Origin: an uncultured Burkholderiales bacterium
GTDB lineage: Bacteria > Pseudomonadota > Gammaproteobacteria > Burkholderiales > Casimicrobiaceae
Length of the DNA: 35,692 nucleotides
Assembly (NCBI GenBank): GCA_937944385.1
Contig: CALDYQ010000006.1
Coordinates: 1-35,692 of the forward strand
Direction of reading: 5' to 3'
This document shows positions 16,158 through 24,927 of the stretch, piece by piece. Position 1 is the stretch's first letter; each line of letters opens with the position of its first letter. The notes under the pieces are model-generated. The model saw only the letters and a list, made by a program, of their open reading frames with translations, was not told the origin of the DNA and made no database searches. Made by a program: the position numbers and the translations under genes.

Positions 16158-17342
16158 ATGTACAACCCGTCCCGCATTCCCGAGGCCATTGCCGAATACC
16201 ACGCAGAGCTCACCGCGATCCGGCGTGACATTCATGCTCATCCCGAGCATGCCTACAAAGAGACGCGCACCGCTGGCCTGGTCGCCGAGCGGCTCAGAGC
16301 CTATGGCGCGGATGAGGTCCACGCTGGCATCGGCGGCACGGGCATCGTGGGCGTCATCCGGGGTTCACGGCCCGGCGGCCGTGCCATCGGGCTTCGGGCC
16401 GACATGGATTGCCTCGCCATGAACGAGGAGACCGGGCTGCCGTGGGCATCCACGCGGGGCGGCTTCATGCACGCCTGCGGGCATGATGGCCATACGACGA
16501 TGCTGCTCGGGGCCGCGCGCTATCTCGCGAAGACGCGAAATTTTGCGGGCACCGTCTACGTCGTCTTCCAGCCTGCCGAAGAAGGTCAGGCCGGGGCGAA
16601 GGCGATGATGGATGATGGGCTCTTCACGCGCTTTCCGATGCAGGCGATCTATGGGCTGCACAACGCGCCCTGGGTGCCGCGCGGATCGATCGCGGTGCGC
16701 AACGGTGCCATGATGGCGGCCGCCGACCGGCTCGAAATCCTGATCGAAGGCCGCGGCGGGCACGGCGGGATGCCGCAGTTCGTGGCCGATCCGGTGCTCG
16801 CGGCGGGTCATGTGATCACCGCAATCCAGTCGATCGTCTCGAGGAACGTGGATCCCTGCGATTCAGCCGTGGTGTCGATCTGCGCGATGGAGGCCGGCAA
16901 GATGGACACCTACAACGTCATTCCGCGCACGGTGAAGCTGATCGGCACCGTGCGCACCTACCGCAAGGAAGTGCAGGCGCTCGTGGAAGAGAAACTCGCT
17001 CTCGTGGTCGGCAACACGGCCGCCGCGTTCGGCTGCACGGGCCGGGTCGAGTTCATCCGCGGCTACCCGGCCACGATCAACCATCCGCGCGAGGCGGCAC
17101 TCGCGGCCGAGGTCGGCCGCGCGCTCTTCGGCGAGGCGAACGTCATCACCGAGATCAACCCGAACACTGGCGGCGAGGACTTCGCGTTCTTCCTCGAGGC
17201 GATCCCGGGGGCGTATATCTGGGTCGGCCAGAAGTCCGAGACGAGCGTGGGTTTGCATCACCCGTGCTACGACTTCGATGACCGCATCATCCCGACTGGC
17301 GCTGGATTGCTCGCCGCCATCACCGAGAAGGAGCTCGCGTGA
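16158..17342 (+). CDS. M20D amidohydrolase (hippurate hydrolase-like), first copy
   Basis: The 394-residue cytosolic metalloenzyme removes an acyl group from an N-acyl amino acid or related amide. ATG 16158 is preceded by GGAG. Metal-binding residues are visible as C107 and H109 (HACGHDGHTTML), E141/E142 (QPAEEGQ), H168 (GLHNAP) and a C-terminal histidine in GLHHPCYDFDD. A lid domain begins near GRGGHGGMPQ (residue 198). The family includes hippurate hydrolase, N-acyl-amino-acid hydrolases and IAA-amino-acid hydrolases. The stop overlaps the next gene by four bases. Placement between permease genes suggests it acts on the imported substrate. Confidence 0.88.
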   Translation: MYNPSRIPEAIAEYHAELTAIRRDIHAHPEHAYKETRTAGLVAERLRAYGADEVHAGIGGTGIVGVIRGSRPGGRAIGLRADMDCLAMNEETGLPWASTRGGFMHACGHDGHTTMLLGAARYLAKTRNFAGTVYVVFQPAEEGQAGAKAMMDDGLFTRFPMQAIYGLHNAPWVPRGSIAVRNGAMMAAADRLEILIEGRGGHGGMPQFVADPVLAAGHVITAIQSIVSRNVDPCDSAVVSICAMEAGKMDTYNVIPRTVKLIGTVRTYRKEVQALVEEKLALVVGNTAAAFGCTGRVEFIRGYPATINHPREAALAAEVGRALFGEANVITEINPNTGGEDFAFFLEAIPGAYIWVGQKSETSVGLHHPCYDFDDRIIPTGAGLLAAITEKELA

Positions 17343-18517
17343 AGCTCGATGACCTGCCCGTCCCCTTCGTCGACGAACTGGTTGCGATCCGTCGGGACAT
17401 CCACGCCAATCCCGAGCTCGGGTTCGATTGCGTGCGCACTGCGGCGCTCGTCGCACAGAAGCTCGTCGACTTCGGCGTGGACGAGGTGCACACCGGCATC
17501 GCACAGACGGGCCTCGTGGGTGTGATCCGCGGTCGGCGCACAGGGGGCACGATCGGACTTCGGGCCGACATGGACGCGCTGCCCATGCCGGAGCGCAACA
17601 CCTTTCTGCATGCCTCGAGGCGCGAGAAGATCATGCATGCCTGCGGCCACGATGGGCACACGACGATGCTCCTGGGCGCGGCGCGCTATCTGGCCGAGAC
17701 GCGCAATTTCGCGGGCTCCGTTCATCTGATCTTCCAGCCGGCCGAGGAGGGCGGTGGCGGCGGTCGCGTGATGTGCGAGGAGGGGCTCTTCCGGCGGTTC
17801 GACTGCGAGCGCATCTTTGCCGTGCACAACCGGCCGGACCTGGAACTCGGCAAATGGGGCACCCGAGTCGGGCCGTTCATGGCGGCCGCCGACAGCTTCG
17901 AGATCGAAGTCACCGGCAAAGGCGGGCATGCCGCGCGGCCGCATCTGCTCTGTGACCCGATGGTCGTGGCCGCGAACATCGTGCTCGCAGCACAGACGAT
18001 CGTCTCGCGCAGCGTGAGCCCGCTCGAGTCCGCCGTCGTTGGCGTGAGCGCGATCGAGGGCGGCAATCTGCCGGCTTCGAACGTCGTGCCGGATCGTGTG
18101 GTCATGACCGGCACGGTGCGCACCTACGATGCGGTAACGCGGGATCTCATCGAGGCCCGCCTCGGGGAACTGGTCGCCGGCATCTGTGACGCGCATCGTG
18201 CGCGGGGGCGCCTCACCTACCACCGCGGCTACCCGCCGGTCGTCAACACGCGCGCCGAGGTCGAATTTGCGCACGAGATCGCGAGCGAAGTCTGGGGCGC
18301 GGAAAACGCCGACATGAACTACACGCCCTCGATGGGCGGAGAGGACTTCTCGTACATGCTGCTCGAGCGGCCGGGGTGTTACTCGGTGATCGGTCAGGGT
18401 GCGCCGGGTGAGCCCCTCGTGCCGCTCCACAACACGCGCTACGACTTCTGTGATGCGATCATCCCCAACGGGGTGCGCTACTTCTCGCGTCTGGTCGAAC
18501 GTGGTCTGCCGCTCTGA
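17339..18517 (+). CDS. M20D amidohydrolase, second tandem paralogue
   Basis: The 392-residue protein starts at GTG 17339, in a GTGA overlap with the first copy's stop. The architecture is the same: RRDIHANPELGFD, GLRADMDALPM, C102/H104 in HACGHDGHTTMLLG, E136/E137 in QPAEEGG, H163 in VHNRPD, and GKGGHAARPH for the lid. Metal ligands are all retained, so both copies should be active. The two differ enough through the substrate region (for example NTFLHASRREKI against ETGLPWASTRGG) to suggest separate specificities. The tandem arrangement points to an old duplication followed by divergence. Confidence 0.88.
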   Translation: MKLDDLPVPFVDELVAIRRDIHANPELGFDCVRTAALVAQKLVDFGVDEVHTGIAQTGLVGVIRGRRTGGTIGLRADMDALPMPERNTFLHASRREKIMHACGHDGHTTMLLGAARYLAETRNFAGSVHLIFQPAEEGGGGGRVMCEEGLFRRFDCERIFAVHNRPDLELGKWGTRVGPFMAAADSFEIEVTGKGGHAARPHLLCDPMVVAANIVLAAQTIVSRSVSPLESAVVGVSAIEGGNLPASNVVPDRVVMTGTVRTYDAVTRDLIEARLGELVAGICDAHRARGRLTYHRGYPPVVNTRAEVEFAHEIASEVWGAENADMNYTPSMGGEDFSYMLLERPGCYSVIGQGAPGEPLVPLHNTRYDFCDAIIPNGVRYFSRLVERGLPL

Positions 18518-18535
18518 TCGCAAGCCCAGGCCCTC

Positions 18536-19450
18536 ATGATGCAAGCCCTCGCGCGCCTGCTCGACAGCGATCTCTGGTGGAGCTTCAAGCGCTCGCCGCT
18601 CACGGTCGCCGCTGCGATCGCGGCGTTCCTGTGCATCGCGGGTGCGGTGTTCGCGCCCTGGCTTGCGCCGCACAACCCGTACGACCTCGCGCAGATCTCG
18701 CTCATGAACTCGAACCTGCCGCCGGTGTTCCAGAAGGGGGGATCGAGCGAGTTTTTGCTCGGGACCGATCAGCAGGGGCGCGACATTCTCTCGACGATCA
18801 TGTACGGCAGTCGCGTGTCGCTGCTCGTCGCGGTTTGCGCGACCGTGATGTCGATGCTGATCGGCGTGACGCTCGGACTGGTGGCAGGCTACGTCGGCGG
18901 ACGCGTGGAGAGTTTCATCATGCGCGTGGCCGACATCCAGCTCTCGTTTCCGGCCATCCTGATTGCGCTTCTCATCTCCGGCATCGGCCGGACCGTGCTG
19001 CCGCGGGAGATGCAGGACCAGCTTGCGCTCTACGTGATCATCCTCTCGATCGGCCTCACCGGCTGGGTGCAGTACGCCCGGACGGTGCGCGGCTCCACCC
19101 TCGTCGAGAAGAACAAGGAGTACGTGCAGGCGGCGCGCGTCATCGGCGTGCCTTCCTTCCGGATCATGCTCTTTCACGTCCTGCCCAACGCGCTCGGACC
19201 GGTGCTCGTGATCGCCACGCTCGGTGTGGCGAGCGCCATCCTGACCGAGGCGACGCTGTCCTTCCTCGGCGTGGGCATGCCGCCGACCCAGCCATCGCTC
19301 GGCACGCTCATCAACGAGGGGCAGAACTACCTTTTTTCGGGCGAGTGGTGGATCACGATCTTTCCCGGCATCGCGCTGATCGTGATGGTCATCTCCGTCA
19401 ATCTCCTGGGGGACTGGTTGCGCGATGCGCTGAATCCCAAGTTGAGGTGA
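18536..19450 (+). CDS. DppC/OppC-type ABC transporter permease
   Basis: The 304-residue inner-membrane protein is the partner permease of the protein at 15159. It has the N-terminal OppC segment (LWWSFKRSPLTVAAAIAAFL), a periplasmic FLLGTDQQGRDILSTIMYGS, and the permease signature with the coupling loop YVQAARVIGVPSFRIMLFHV, followed by LTEATLSFLGVGMPPTQPSL and C-terminal NLLGDWLRDALNPKLR. ATG 18536 is used; the adjacent ATG 18539 would also serve. It lies 18 bases after the second amidohydrolase and 4 bases before the lipoprotein gene, so it is clearly in the operon. Confidence 0.92.
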   Translation: MMQALARLLDSDLWWSFKRSPLTVAAAIAAFLCIAGAVFAPWLAPHNPYDLAQISLMNSNLPPVFQKGGSSEFLLGTDQQGRDILSTIMYGSRVSLLVAVCATVMSMLIGVTLGLVAGYVGGRVESFIMRVADIQLSFPAILIALLISGIGRTVLPREMQDQLALYVIILSIGLTGWVQYARTVRGSTLVEKNKEYVQAARVIGVPSFRIMLFHVLPNALGPVLVIATLGVASAILTEATLSFLGVGMPPTQPSLGTLINEGQNYLFSGEWWITIFPGIALIVMVISVNLLGDWLRDALNPKLR

Positions 19451-19454
19451 ACCC

Positions 19455-19898
19455 ATGCTTCGAAAACTGTGCTTTCTCGCCCTTCCCGCCGTTGCCCTGA
19501 CTGCCGGTTGTGCCCACCCGTGGGAATCCGTGCTCGATGGCAACCTCTACACCCGCACGCACATGAACCGTTTCCCGGTGGCCATCACCGCCGTCGATGG
19601 GGTCTACAGCCTGCAGAACCCGCGCTACGTCGATGCGGGCGTGCGTCGGCTCACGGTCGAGGCACCGCCTGTTGGCGGGATGCGCGAGCCGGTCCGCAAG
19701 GAGTTCGACTTCAAGGTCGAGCGCTGCGTGCGCTACTGGCTCGCTGCGCAGCGCGCCACCGCGCTCTCGCCCGACTTCGAACTGGTGATCGATCACGCCG
19801 AACTCGTGCCGGGCTGCCAGCCCCACGGCGCGACCCGACCGGTGCAGGCGGTGATGCCGGCGCAGTTGGACAAGCCCATTCCGGTACCAAAACGTTGA
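19455..19898 (+). CDS. Small predicted lipoprotein of unknown function
   Basis: The 147-residue protein starts at ATG 19455, four bases after the DppC-type gene. Residues 1-19 form a lipoprotein signal with lipobox LTAGC, so Cys19 would be lipidated. The mature part is polar, contains two further cysteines (in VERCVRYW and VPGCQPHG), and has no family I recognise. It is far too small to be a cluster-C solute-binding protein. Its position between permease and ATPase genes is unusual for this transporter type and suggests an accessory envelope role. Confidence 0.7.
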   Translation: MLRKLCFLALPAVALTAGCAHPWESVLDGNLYTRTHMNRFPVAITAVDGVYSLQNPRYVDAGVRRLTVEAPPVGGMREPVRKEFDFKVERCVRYWLAAQRATALSPDFELVIDHAELVPGCQPHGATRPVQAVMPAQLDKPIPVPKR

Positions 19899-19937
19899 GC
19901 TCCATGGTTGCGTTACTTGCGCCCTGACTTCCCCCGA

Positions 19938-20906
19938 ATGACCGATTTTGTCCTCCTCGAAGTCCGCGATCTGCGCGTGGAGTTTCCCACGCGCCGCGGC
20001 GTGCTCACCGCGGTCGACGGGGTGAGTTTCACGCTCGCGCCGGGTGAGGTGCTGGGTGTCGTCGGTGAATCGGGCGCGGGCAAGTCGCTCACCGGGGCGG
20101 CGATCATCGGACTGCTCGAACCTCCGGGGCGGATCGCGGGCGGACAGATCCTTCTAGGAGGCGAGCGCATCGACAACCTCTCGCCCGAGGCCATGCGCAA
20201 GGTGCGCGGGCGCAAGATCGGTGCCATCTTCCAGGATCCGCTCACCTCGCTCAACCCGCTCTACACGGTCGGGCGACAGCTCGTCGAGACGATCCAGACG
20301 CACCTCGATCTCTCGGCCGAGGCAGCGCGCAACCGGGCCGTGCAGCTCCTCGAAGAGGTGGGGATTCCTGCGGCGCGTGAGCGGATCGACCACTATCCTC
20401 ACCAGTTTTCTGGGGGCATGCGGCAGCGCGTGGTCATTGCGCTTGCGCTCGCGGCCGAGCCGCGGGTCATCATCGCCGACGAGCCAACGACTGCGCTCGA
20501 TGTGTCGATCCAGGCACAGATCATCACGCTCTTGAAGCGCCTCTGCCGCGACCACGGCACCGCAGTGATGCTCGTCACGCACGACATGGGCGTCATCGCC
20601 GAGACAGCCGATCGGGTGGCGGTCATGTACGCCGGCCGGGTGGTCGAGATCGGCCCGGTGGCCGAGGTGATCCACTCGCCAAAGCACCCCTACACGATCG
20701 GTCTCATGGGCTCCATTCCCGAGTTCGATCACGAGCGGGAGCGTCTCGTGCAGATCGATGGGGCCATGCCACGGCTCGATGCGATTCCGCCGGGCTGCGC
20801 GTTCCACCCGCGCTGCACCCGTGTCGTCGAGCGGTGCCGAGAAGTGCGGCCTGAACTCGTCGCGGTCGGCACCACACAGGCGGCCTGCTGGCTCGTGAAG
20901 GGGTAA
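19938..20906 (+). CDS. DppD/OppD-type ABC transporter ATPase
   Basis: The 322-residue ATPase powers the transporter. It shows Walker A GESGAGKS near residue 43, Q-loop FQDPLTSLNP, signature SGGMRQRV, Walker B VIIADEPTTALD and H-loop VTHDMG. The C-terminal oligopeptide-transporter extension (PPGCAFHPRCTRVVERC) carries the cysteines that bind an iron-sulfur cluster in some homologues. ATG 19938 is used; a TTG at 19908 would extend it by ten residues without similarity. The gene is 39 bases after the lipoprotein and 3 bases before its ATPase partner. Confidence 0.93.
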   Translation: MTDFVLLEVRDLRVEFPTRRGVLTAVDGVSFTLAPGEVLGVVGESGAGKSLTGAAIIGLLEPPGRIAGGQILLGGERIDNLSPEAMRKVRGRKIGAIFQDPLTSLNPLYTVGRQLVETIQTHLDLSAEAARNRAVQLLEEVGIPAARERIDHYPHQFSGGMRQRVVIALALAAEPRVIIADEPTTALDVSIQAQIITLLKRLCRDHGTAVMLVTHDMGVIAETADRVAVMYAGRVVEIGPVAEVIHSPKHPYTIGLMGSIPEFDHERERLVQIDGAMPRLDAIPPGCAFHPRCTRVVERCREVRPELVAVGTTQAACWLVKG

Positions 20907-20909
20907 GCC

Positions 20910-21911
20910 GTGTCCGCGTTCGTCAAACTCGAACACGTCTCTAAAGCCTTCGATGTCTCGCCGCCGTGGCTCAATCGCGTGCTCGAGCGCAAGCCCAGGG
21001 TCTTCCTGCATGCGGTGAGCGACGTGAGCTTCGAGATTCGCCGCGGCGAGACGCTCGCGCTCGTCGGGGAGTCGGGCTGCGGCAAGTCCACGGTGGCGCG
21101 TCTGATCGTGGGCCTGTACAAAGCCACCTCCGGCCGTATCACGATCGACGGGCAGGACATGCGCTCGGCCGATGACACGAGCGAGGCGGCGCGCGCGCTT
21201 CGTCGCCGCGTCCAGATGATCTTCCAGGACCCCTACGCGAGCCTGAACCCGCGCTGGCGCGTGGCCGACATCATCGCCGAACCGATCCGCACGCACCGGC
21301 TCATCACCGACCGGGCGGCGATCGAGCGGCGCGTGGCGGAGCTCCTGGGCTGCGTGAAACTCACGGCCAAGGATGGCGAGAAGTACCCGCATCAGTTCTC
21401 GGGCGGGCAGCGGCAGCGCATCTCGATTGCACGAGCACTCGCGAGCAACCCGGAGTTCCTGATCTGCGACGAGCCGACCTCGGCGCTCGATGTCTCGGTG
21501 CAGGCCCAGGTGCTCAACCTCATGCGTGACCTGCAGCGCGAGATGGGCCTGACCTACCTTTTCATCTCGCACAACTTGCAGGTCGTGCACCACGTGAGTG
21601 ACCGGATCGGGGTCATGTATCTCGGGCGGCTGGTCGAGATCGGCGACAAACGGCAGGTGTTCGGCGCGCCCGAGCACCCCTACACCCGAATGCTGCTCGA
21701 TGCGATCCCCGATCTCAAGATGACCGGCAAGGCACGCACACCGGTCGCGGGCGAAGTGCCCAACCCGCTCGATCCGCCGCCGGGCTGCGCCTTCAACCCG
21801 CGCTGCCCGCGTGTGTTCGAGCCCTGCACGCGCGAGCGGCCGGAACTCCTGCCCGCGCATGGGCGGGAAGTGGCCTGTCATGCAGTGACGCGGATGGCCC
21901 GCGCTGGGTGA
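20910..21911 (+). CDS. DppF/OppF-type ABC transporter ATPase
   Basis: The 333-residue second ATPase starts at GTG 20910, three bases after the preceding stop. It has an OppF-like N-terminal insertion before Walker A (GESGCGKSTVARLIVGLY), then IFQDPYASLNPRWRV, SGGQRQRISIARAL, LICDEPTSALDVSVQAQ and FISHNLQVV. The C-terminal PPGCAFNPRCPRVFEPC repeats the family cysteine pattern. It closes the operon: both permeases and both ATPases are present, but no solute-binding protein lies in the window. A short hairpin follows the stop. Confidence 0.93.
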   Translation: MSAFVKLEHVSKAFDVSPPWLNRVLERKPRVFLHAVSDVSFEIRRGETLALVGESGCGKSTVARLIVGLYKATSGRITIDGQDMRSADDTSEAARALRRRVQMIFQDPYASLNPRWRVADIIAEPIRTHRLITDRAAIERRVAELLGCVKLTAKDGEKYPHQFSGGQRQRISIARALASNPEFLICDEPTSALDVSVQAQVLNLMRDLQREMGLTYLFISHNLQVVHHVSDRIGVMYLGRLVEIGDKRQVFGAPEHPYTRMLLDAIPDLKMTGKARTPVAGEVPNPLDPPPGCAFNPRCPRVFEPCTRERPELLPAHGREVACHAVTRMARAG

Positions 21912-21930
21912 GCCGCGGGATACACGCGGC
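21912..21930. terminator. Candidate hairpin between convergent DppF-type and NTF2-like genes
   Basis: GCCGCG (21912-21917) and CGCGGC (21925-21930) can pair around a 7-base loop directly after the ATPase stop. There is no T-tract, so it is only a weak candidate. Confidence 0.3.
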
Positions 21931-21941
21931 CCGTCTCGCGG

Positions 21942-22370
21942 TCAGTGCAGGATCACGTGACCGGCTGCGGCCCCGGGCCCCGCATTGAGGGGAGAGGCGT
22001 GGTGCGTGAGCAGTCGCCAGCCCTGGGGCGCGCGGATGTAGAGATTGGTTACGAACACCGGCCCGCGCGGGGTGGCCTCATCGCCGAGATAGATCCACTC
22101 GACCGCATGCTGCACCACGACGCTCAGCGTGCGGACCCAGTGCTCGTCCTTGAGCTCGATGCGCATTCGCGGCGAGTTGCGATAGATCGCCTCCCAGGCG
22201 GCGCGCACCGCGGCATAGCCGTAGAGGGGCAGCGCGGCGGGATGCACGCAGCAGATCTCTTCCTCCTCCGACCAGACCGCCATCGTGGCCTCGATGTCCG
22301 CCTGGGCGAGCGCGTCATAGAACGCACGGCTGCAGTCCTCGGGGGTGGCAAAGAAAGCCATCGATTTCAT
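21942..22370 (-). CDS. NTF2-like / SnoaL-fold protein (DUF4440-type)
   Basis: The 142-residue protein starts at ATG 22370 (MKSMAFF), with ATG 22361 as an alternative; the longer upstream frame has no similarity. It is a single cone-like NTF2 fold: FYDALAQADIEATMAVWSEE, then ICCVHP, YGYAAVRAAWEAI, and a C-terminal WRLLTHHASP. Such proteins are small ligand-binding or ketosteroid-isomerase-like enzymes of mostly unknown role. The gene is convergent with the ABC operon and divergent from the O-antigen ligase. Confidence 0.78.
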   Translation of the reverse strand: MKSMAFFATPEDCSRAFYDALAQADIEATMAVWSEEEEICCVHPAALPLYGYAAVRAAWEAIYRNSPRMRIELKDEHWVRTLSVVVQHAVEWIYLGDEATPRGPVFVTNLYIRAPQGWRLLTHHASPLNAGPGAAAGHVILH

Positions 22371-22462
22371 GAGGATGGATTGTAGGTAGGGCGAAGCGGA
22401 CACCCGTTGCGGCGAGTGCATTCCTAGAATGACCGTATGCCGAGATACCGCGCCCAAGTCCG

Positions 22463-23833
22463 ATGACCGCCGGAACTGCTGCCGAGACGGCATCGAACAG
22501 GGGCACGCCTGGCCCGTGGTGGCGTGCGGTCGAGCCGCGAGCCGACCTGTGGGCGAGGTGGTTCGTGGTCGCGCTCGCTGCGGCGGTTCCTTTGGGCAGC
22601 GCCACGAGCAACATCCTCTCCGGCGCCCTGCTGCTCGCCTGGCTTGCCGCAGGTGGCTTCGCCGAGCGTTGGCGACGCATCCGAGTGCACCCCTTCGCCT
22701 TGGCGTCGCTCGGGCTTTGGCTTCTGATCGTCGCGGGCGCGCTCTGGTCATCTTCGCCCTGGGAAGAATCATGGCGCAACATCGAGAAATACGCGCGGCT
22801 CCTGCTCGTGCCGATCGTGATCTCGCTCATCGCGGAGAAGCGCTGGCGTCGCCGTGCGCTCCTCGCCTGGATGGCATCGATGGCCCTCACGCTTGCACTT
22901 TCGTACCTGCACGCGCTCTGGGCCTTTCCACTCGCACGCGCCACGCGCGATGGGGCGCTCGGAGATCACTACATCTTCAAGCACCACATTACGCAGAACG
23001 TGATGATGTCGGTCTTTGCGGTCGCAGCGCTCACGGAGACAGTACGCCGCTGGATCGGGCGGCCCCAACGTGCGTGGCTCCATGATCGAATCGGGCTGGG
23101 ATGGCTGACGCTCGCACTGCTGGCAGCATTCAACGTGCTCTTTCTCGTGCAGGGGCGCACCGGCTATGTGACGTTGTTCGCGGGCATGGTCGTGGTGACG
23201 CTCCTGCTGCTCCGGCTCAGGCGACTTGCGCTGCTTGCCCCCGTTCTCTTCATCGTGCTCGCCGTGGCGGCCGTGAGCTCGGATGCACTGCGTGTGCGCA
23301 CGCTCGAGGCGGTCGCCGAAGCAAGCGCCGCACGCGAAGGCGCTTCGCTCACCTCAACCGGCCGACGGGTCGAATTCGTCCAGCGTTCCTGGGAGCTCAT
23401 CCGCGAGCGACCGCTGCTCGGCTGGGGCACGGGGGCTTACGCCGAACACTTCTGCCGCGTGGCCCGTTCGCCCGAGTGGTGTTCGGTCGGACACTACAAC
23501 CCGCACAATCAGTTCGCCTTCATCGGCGTACAGCTCGGAGGCGTCGGGCTATTGGCGTTGCTCGTCTGGTTGGGGGCGGCTCTTGCGAGCGTGTGGCGGC
23601 TCGCACCGACCGAGCGTGTCCTCGGGCTCTCGCTCGTGACCACTTTCGCGATCCATGCGATGCTCGATTCACCGCTCTACATCGCCACCGAGTCGGTCTG
23701 GTATCCGTTGCACCTCGCGCTCGTGACCGCGCTCGCCTGGCGGTCACGGAGTGCGCCGGATCAGGGCTCGGAAAGCAAGGCGGTGGCTTCTTCGAGCACG
23801 CGCTCGAGCGATGGCCACTCGGGCCAGGACTGA
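22463..23833 (+). CDS. waaL: O-antigen ligase (WaaL-type)
   Basis: The 456-residue polytopic inner-membrane protein transfers undecaprenyl-linked O-polysaccharide to the lipid A-core. It has about ten to twelve hydrophobic segments and the Wzy_C-type periplasmic region: GRRVEFVQRSWELIRERPLL, GWGTGAYAEHF, then a conserved histidine in YNPHNQFAFIGVQLGGVGLL. ATG 22463 fits the topology. The neighbouring GT9 gene is convergent and the two coding ends overlap by 73 bases. O-antigen polymerases share the fold, but the LPS-core neighbours favour the ligase role. Confidence 0.82.
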   Translation: MTAGTAAETASNRGTPGPWWRAVEPRADLWARWFVVALAAAVPLGSATSNILSGALLLAWLAAGGFAERWRRIRVHPFALASLGLWLLIVAGALWSSSPWEESWRNIEKYARLLLVPIVISLIAEKRWRRRALLAWMASMALTLALSYLHALWAFPLARATRDGALGDHYIFKHHITQNVMMSVFAVAALTETVRRWIGRPQRAWLHDRIGLGWLTLALLAAFNVLFLVQGRTGYVTLFAGMVVVTLLLLRLRRLALLAPVLFIVLAVAAVSSDALRVRTLEAVAEASAAREGASLTSTGRRVEFVQRSWELIRERPLLGWGTGAYAEHFCRVARSPEWCSVGHYNPHNQFAFIGVQLGGVGLLALLVWLGAALASVWRLAPTERVLGLSLVTTFAIHAMLDSPLYIATESVWYPLHLALVTALAWRSRSAPDQGSESKAVASSSTRSSDGHSGQD

Positions 23834-24756
23834 ACGATCCTTACCCGTGGCCCTCGCGCGCCCCACTGCTCGGCCTTCGTGGGCCCGAGTACCGAGAGCA
23901 GGCGTCCGCCCGCGGCAGCGACCATGTGCCCTGGGCCCGTGTCATTCGCGATCGTGAGCGCGGCATCGCGCATGAGGGCGGTGTAGGCGCCGAGATCCAG
24001 GCCGGTCACGAGCCGCGCCTGACCGTAGCGTGCGCGTGCTTCGTCCTCCTCGCCCGGCCCCGGTGCGATGACGACGTCCCGGCCGGTGGCGAGGAGCGGG
24101 GAGAGCAGGCGTTCGAAGTGTGGCCAGCGCTTGTCGAGCTTCTCGAACGTACCACCGGCGAAGGGCACGAGCACGATGTAGCCCGCACCGATGCCGAGCT
24201 CGGTGCGACGTGCGTGGGCGACTTCCTCGGCGCGCGTGGAAAGGCGGAGCCGGGCGGCCGCCGGGGGTGGAGTCTGGTCGCCCAGCAGGGCCGACGTGAG
24301 CCGCCAGTAGGAGGCGAGCGCATGTTCCCCGTACACGATCGGCGCGCTTGCAGCGAGAAACAGCCTGCGACCCTCCGTGCGGAAACCGAACGGAGAGAGG
24401 CCCGCGAGTCGCATTTCGAACGCGCTCGAAAACGAGGTGGCGAAGGTGAGCGCATCGATCGCGCGTGACGAATGCTCGGGGCGCAGCGAGCGAAGCAGTG
24501 CGAGCCGGTCGCGGAACGTGCCGGGGTAGACGTGCGTGGGCCACGGATACGCCTCGAAGAGCGATCGCAGCCACCCTTTGCCGACGAGCCGGAGTTCGAG
24601 GCCCCGCGCTGCGAGGCGCTCGAGCGCAGGGAGAGCGAGGACGACATCCCCGACGAAGTTGCGGACACGCACGACGAGTGCGGGAGCGAGCAGATGGCCC
24701 GCGGCAGGGGCTGGGGCAGGGATCACGAAATCGGGCGCGAGCGGAACAGGGCGCAC
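23761..24756 (-). CDS. Family 9 glycosyltransferase (LPS heptosyltransferase, WaaF-like)
   Basis: The 331-residue GT-B enzyme adds ADP-heptose to the LPS inner core. It shows LVVRVRNFVGDVVLALPALE near residue 27, VPFAGGTFEKLDKRWPHFERL, and the sugar-nucleotide motif NDTGPGHMVAAAGGRLLSVL. The start is GTG 24756, but family members usually begin just before LVVR, so a later start is possible. The first 25 residues are low-complexity. It runs on the minus strand, convergent with waaL. Which heptosyltransferase (WaaF or WaaQ type) cannot be settled by eye. Confidence 0.82.
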   Translation of the reverse strand: MRPVPLAPDFVIPAPAPAAGHLLAPALVVRVRNFVGDVVLALPALERLAARGLELRLVGKGWLRSLFEAYPWPTHVYPGTFRDRLALLRSLRPEHSSRAIDALTFATSFSSAFEMRLAGLSPFGFRTEGRRLFLAASAPIVYGEHALASYWRLTSALLGDQTPPPAAARLRLSTRAEEVAHARRTELGIGAGYIVLVPFAGGTFEKLDKRWPHFERLLSPLLATGRDVVIAPGPGEEDEARARYGQARLVTGLDLGAYTALMRDAALTIANDTGPGHMVAAAGGRLLSVLGPTKAEQWGARGPRVRIVQSWPEWPSLERVLEEATALLSEP

Positions 24757-24807
24757 GGCGGGCGGTGGGAAGCCCGCTCCTGGGCGCCTTGGGCGACGTT
24801 GCAGAGG

Positions 24808-24819
24808 CCATAATTATCG
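24808..24819 (-). promoter_or_regulatory. Candidate -10 region of the GT9 gene
   Basis: On the minus strand, GATAATTATGGC lies about 50 bases before the GT9 start. It shares ATAATTATGG with the element before rlmB. No clear -35 is seen. Confidence 0.35.
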
Positions 24820-24927
24820 AGCCACGCGTACCTCGCCTGTGCAAGGCACGCGGGTGATGAAGCTCCCCGCTCGGCCGAGGCGAGCACGACCGACCCCGAC
24901 CGACCCCGACTAGAACATCAATACCGG

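Noticed and set aside
14244..16322. Minus-strand open frame of 692 codons
   Set aside because: It lies wholly antisense to rlmB and the DppB-type gene, has Arg/His/Glu-rich composition typical of GC-rich antisense frames, and shows no family motif.
17267..19543. Minus-strand open frame of 758 codons
   Set aside because: It is antisense to both M20D hydrolases and the DppC-type permease, with the same biased composition and no recognisable domain.
20154..21881. Minus-strand open frame of 575 codons
   Set aside because: It is antisense to the two ABC ATPases, which have complete conserved motifs on the plus strand.
24881..24910. Short tandem repeat of CGACCCCGAC before the cassette as a possible CRISPR or origin
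   Set aside because: Only two exact copies and one partial copy of 10 bases, without spacers or conserved origin boxes.
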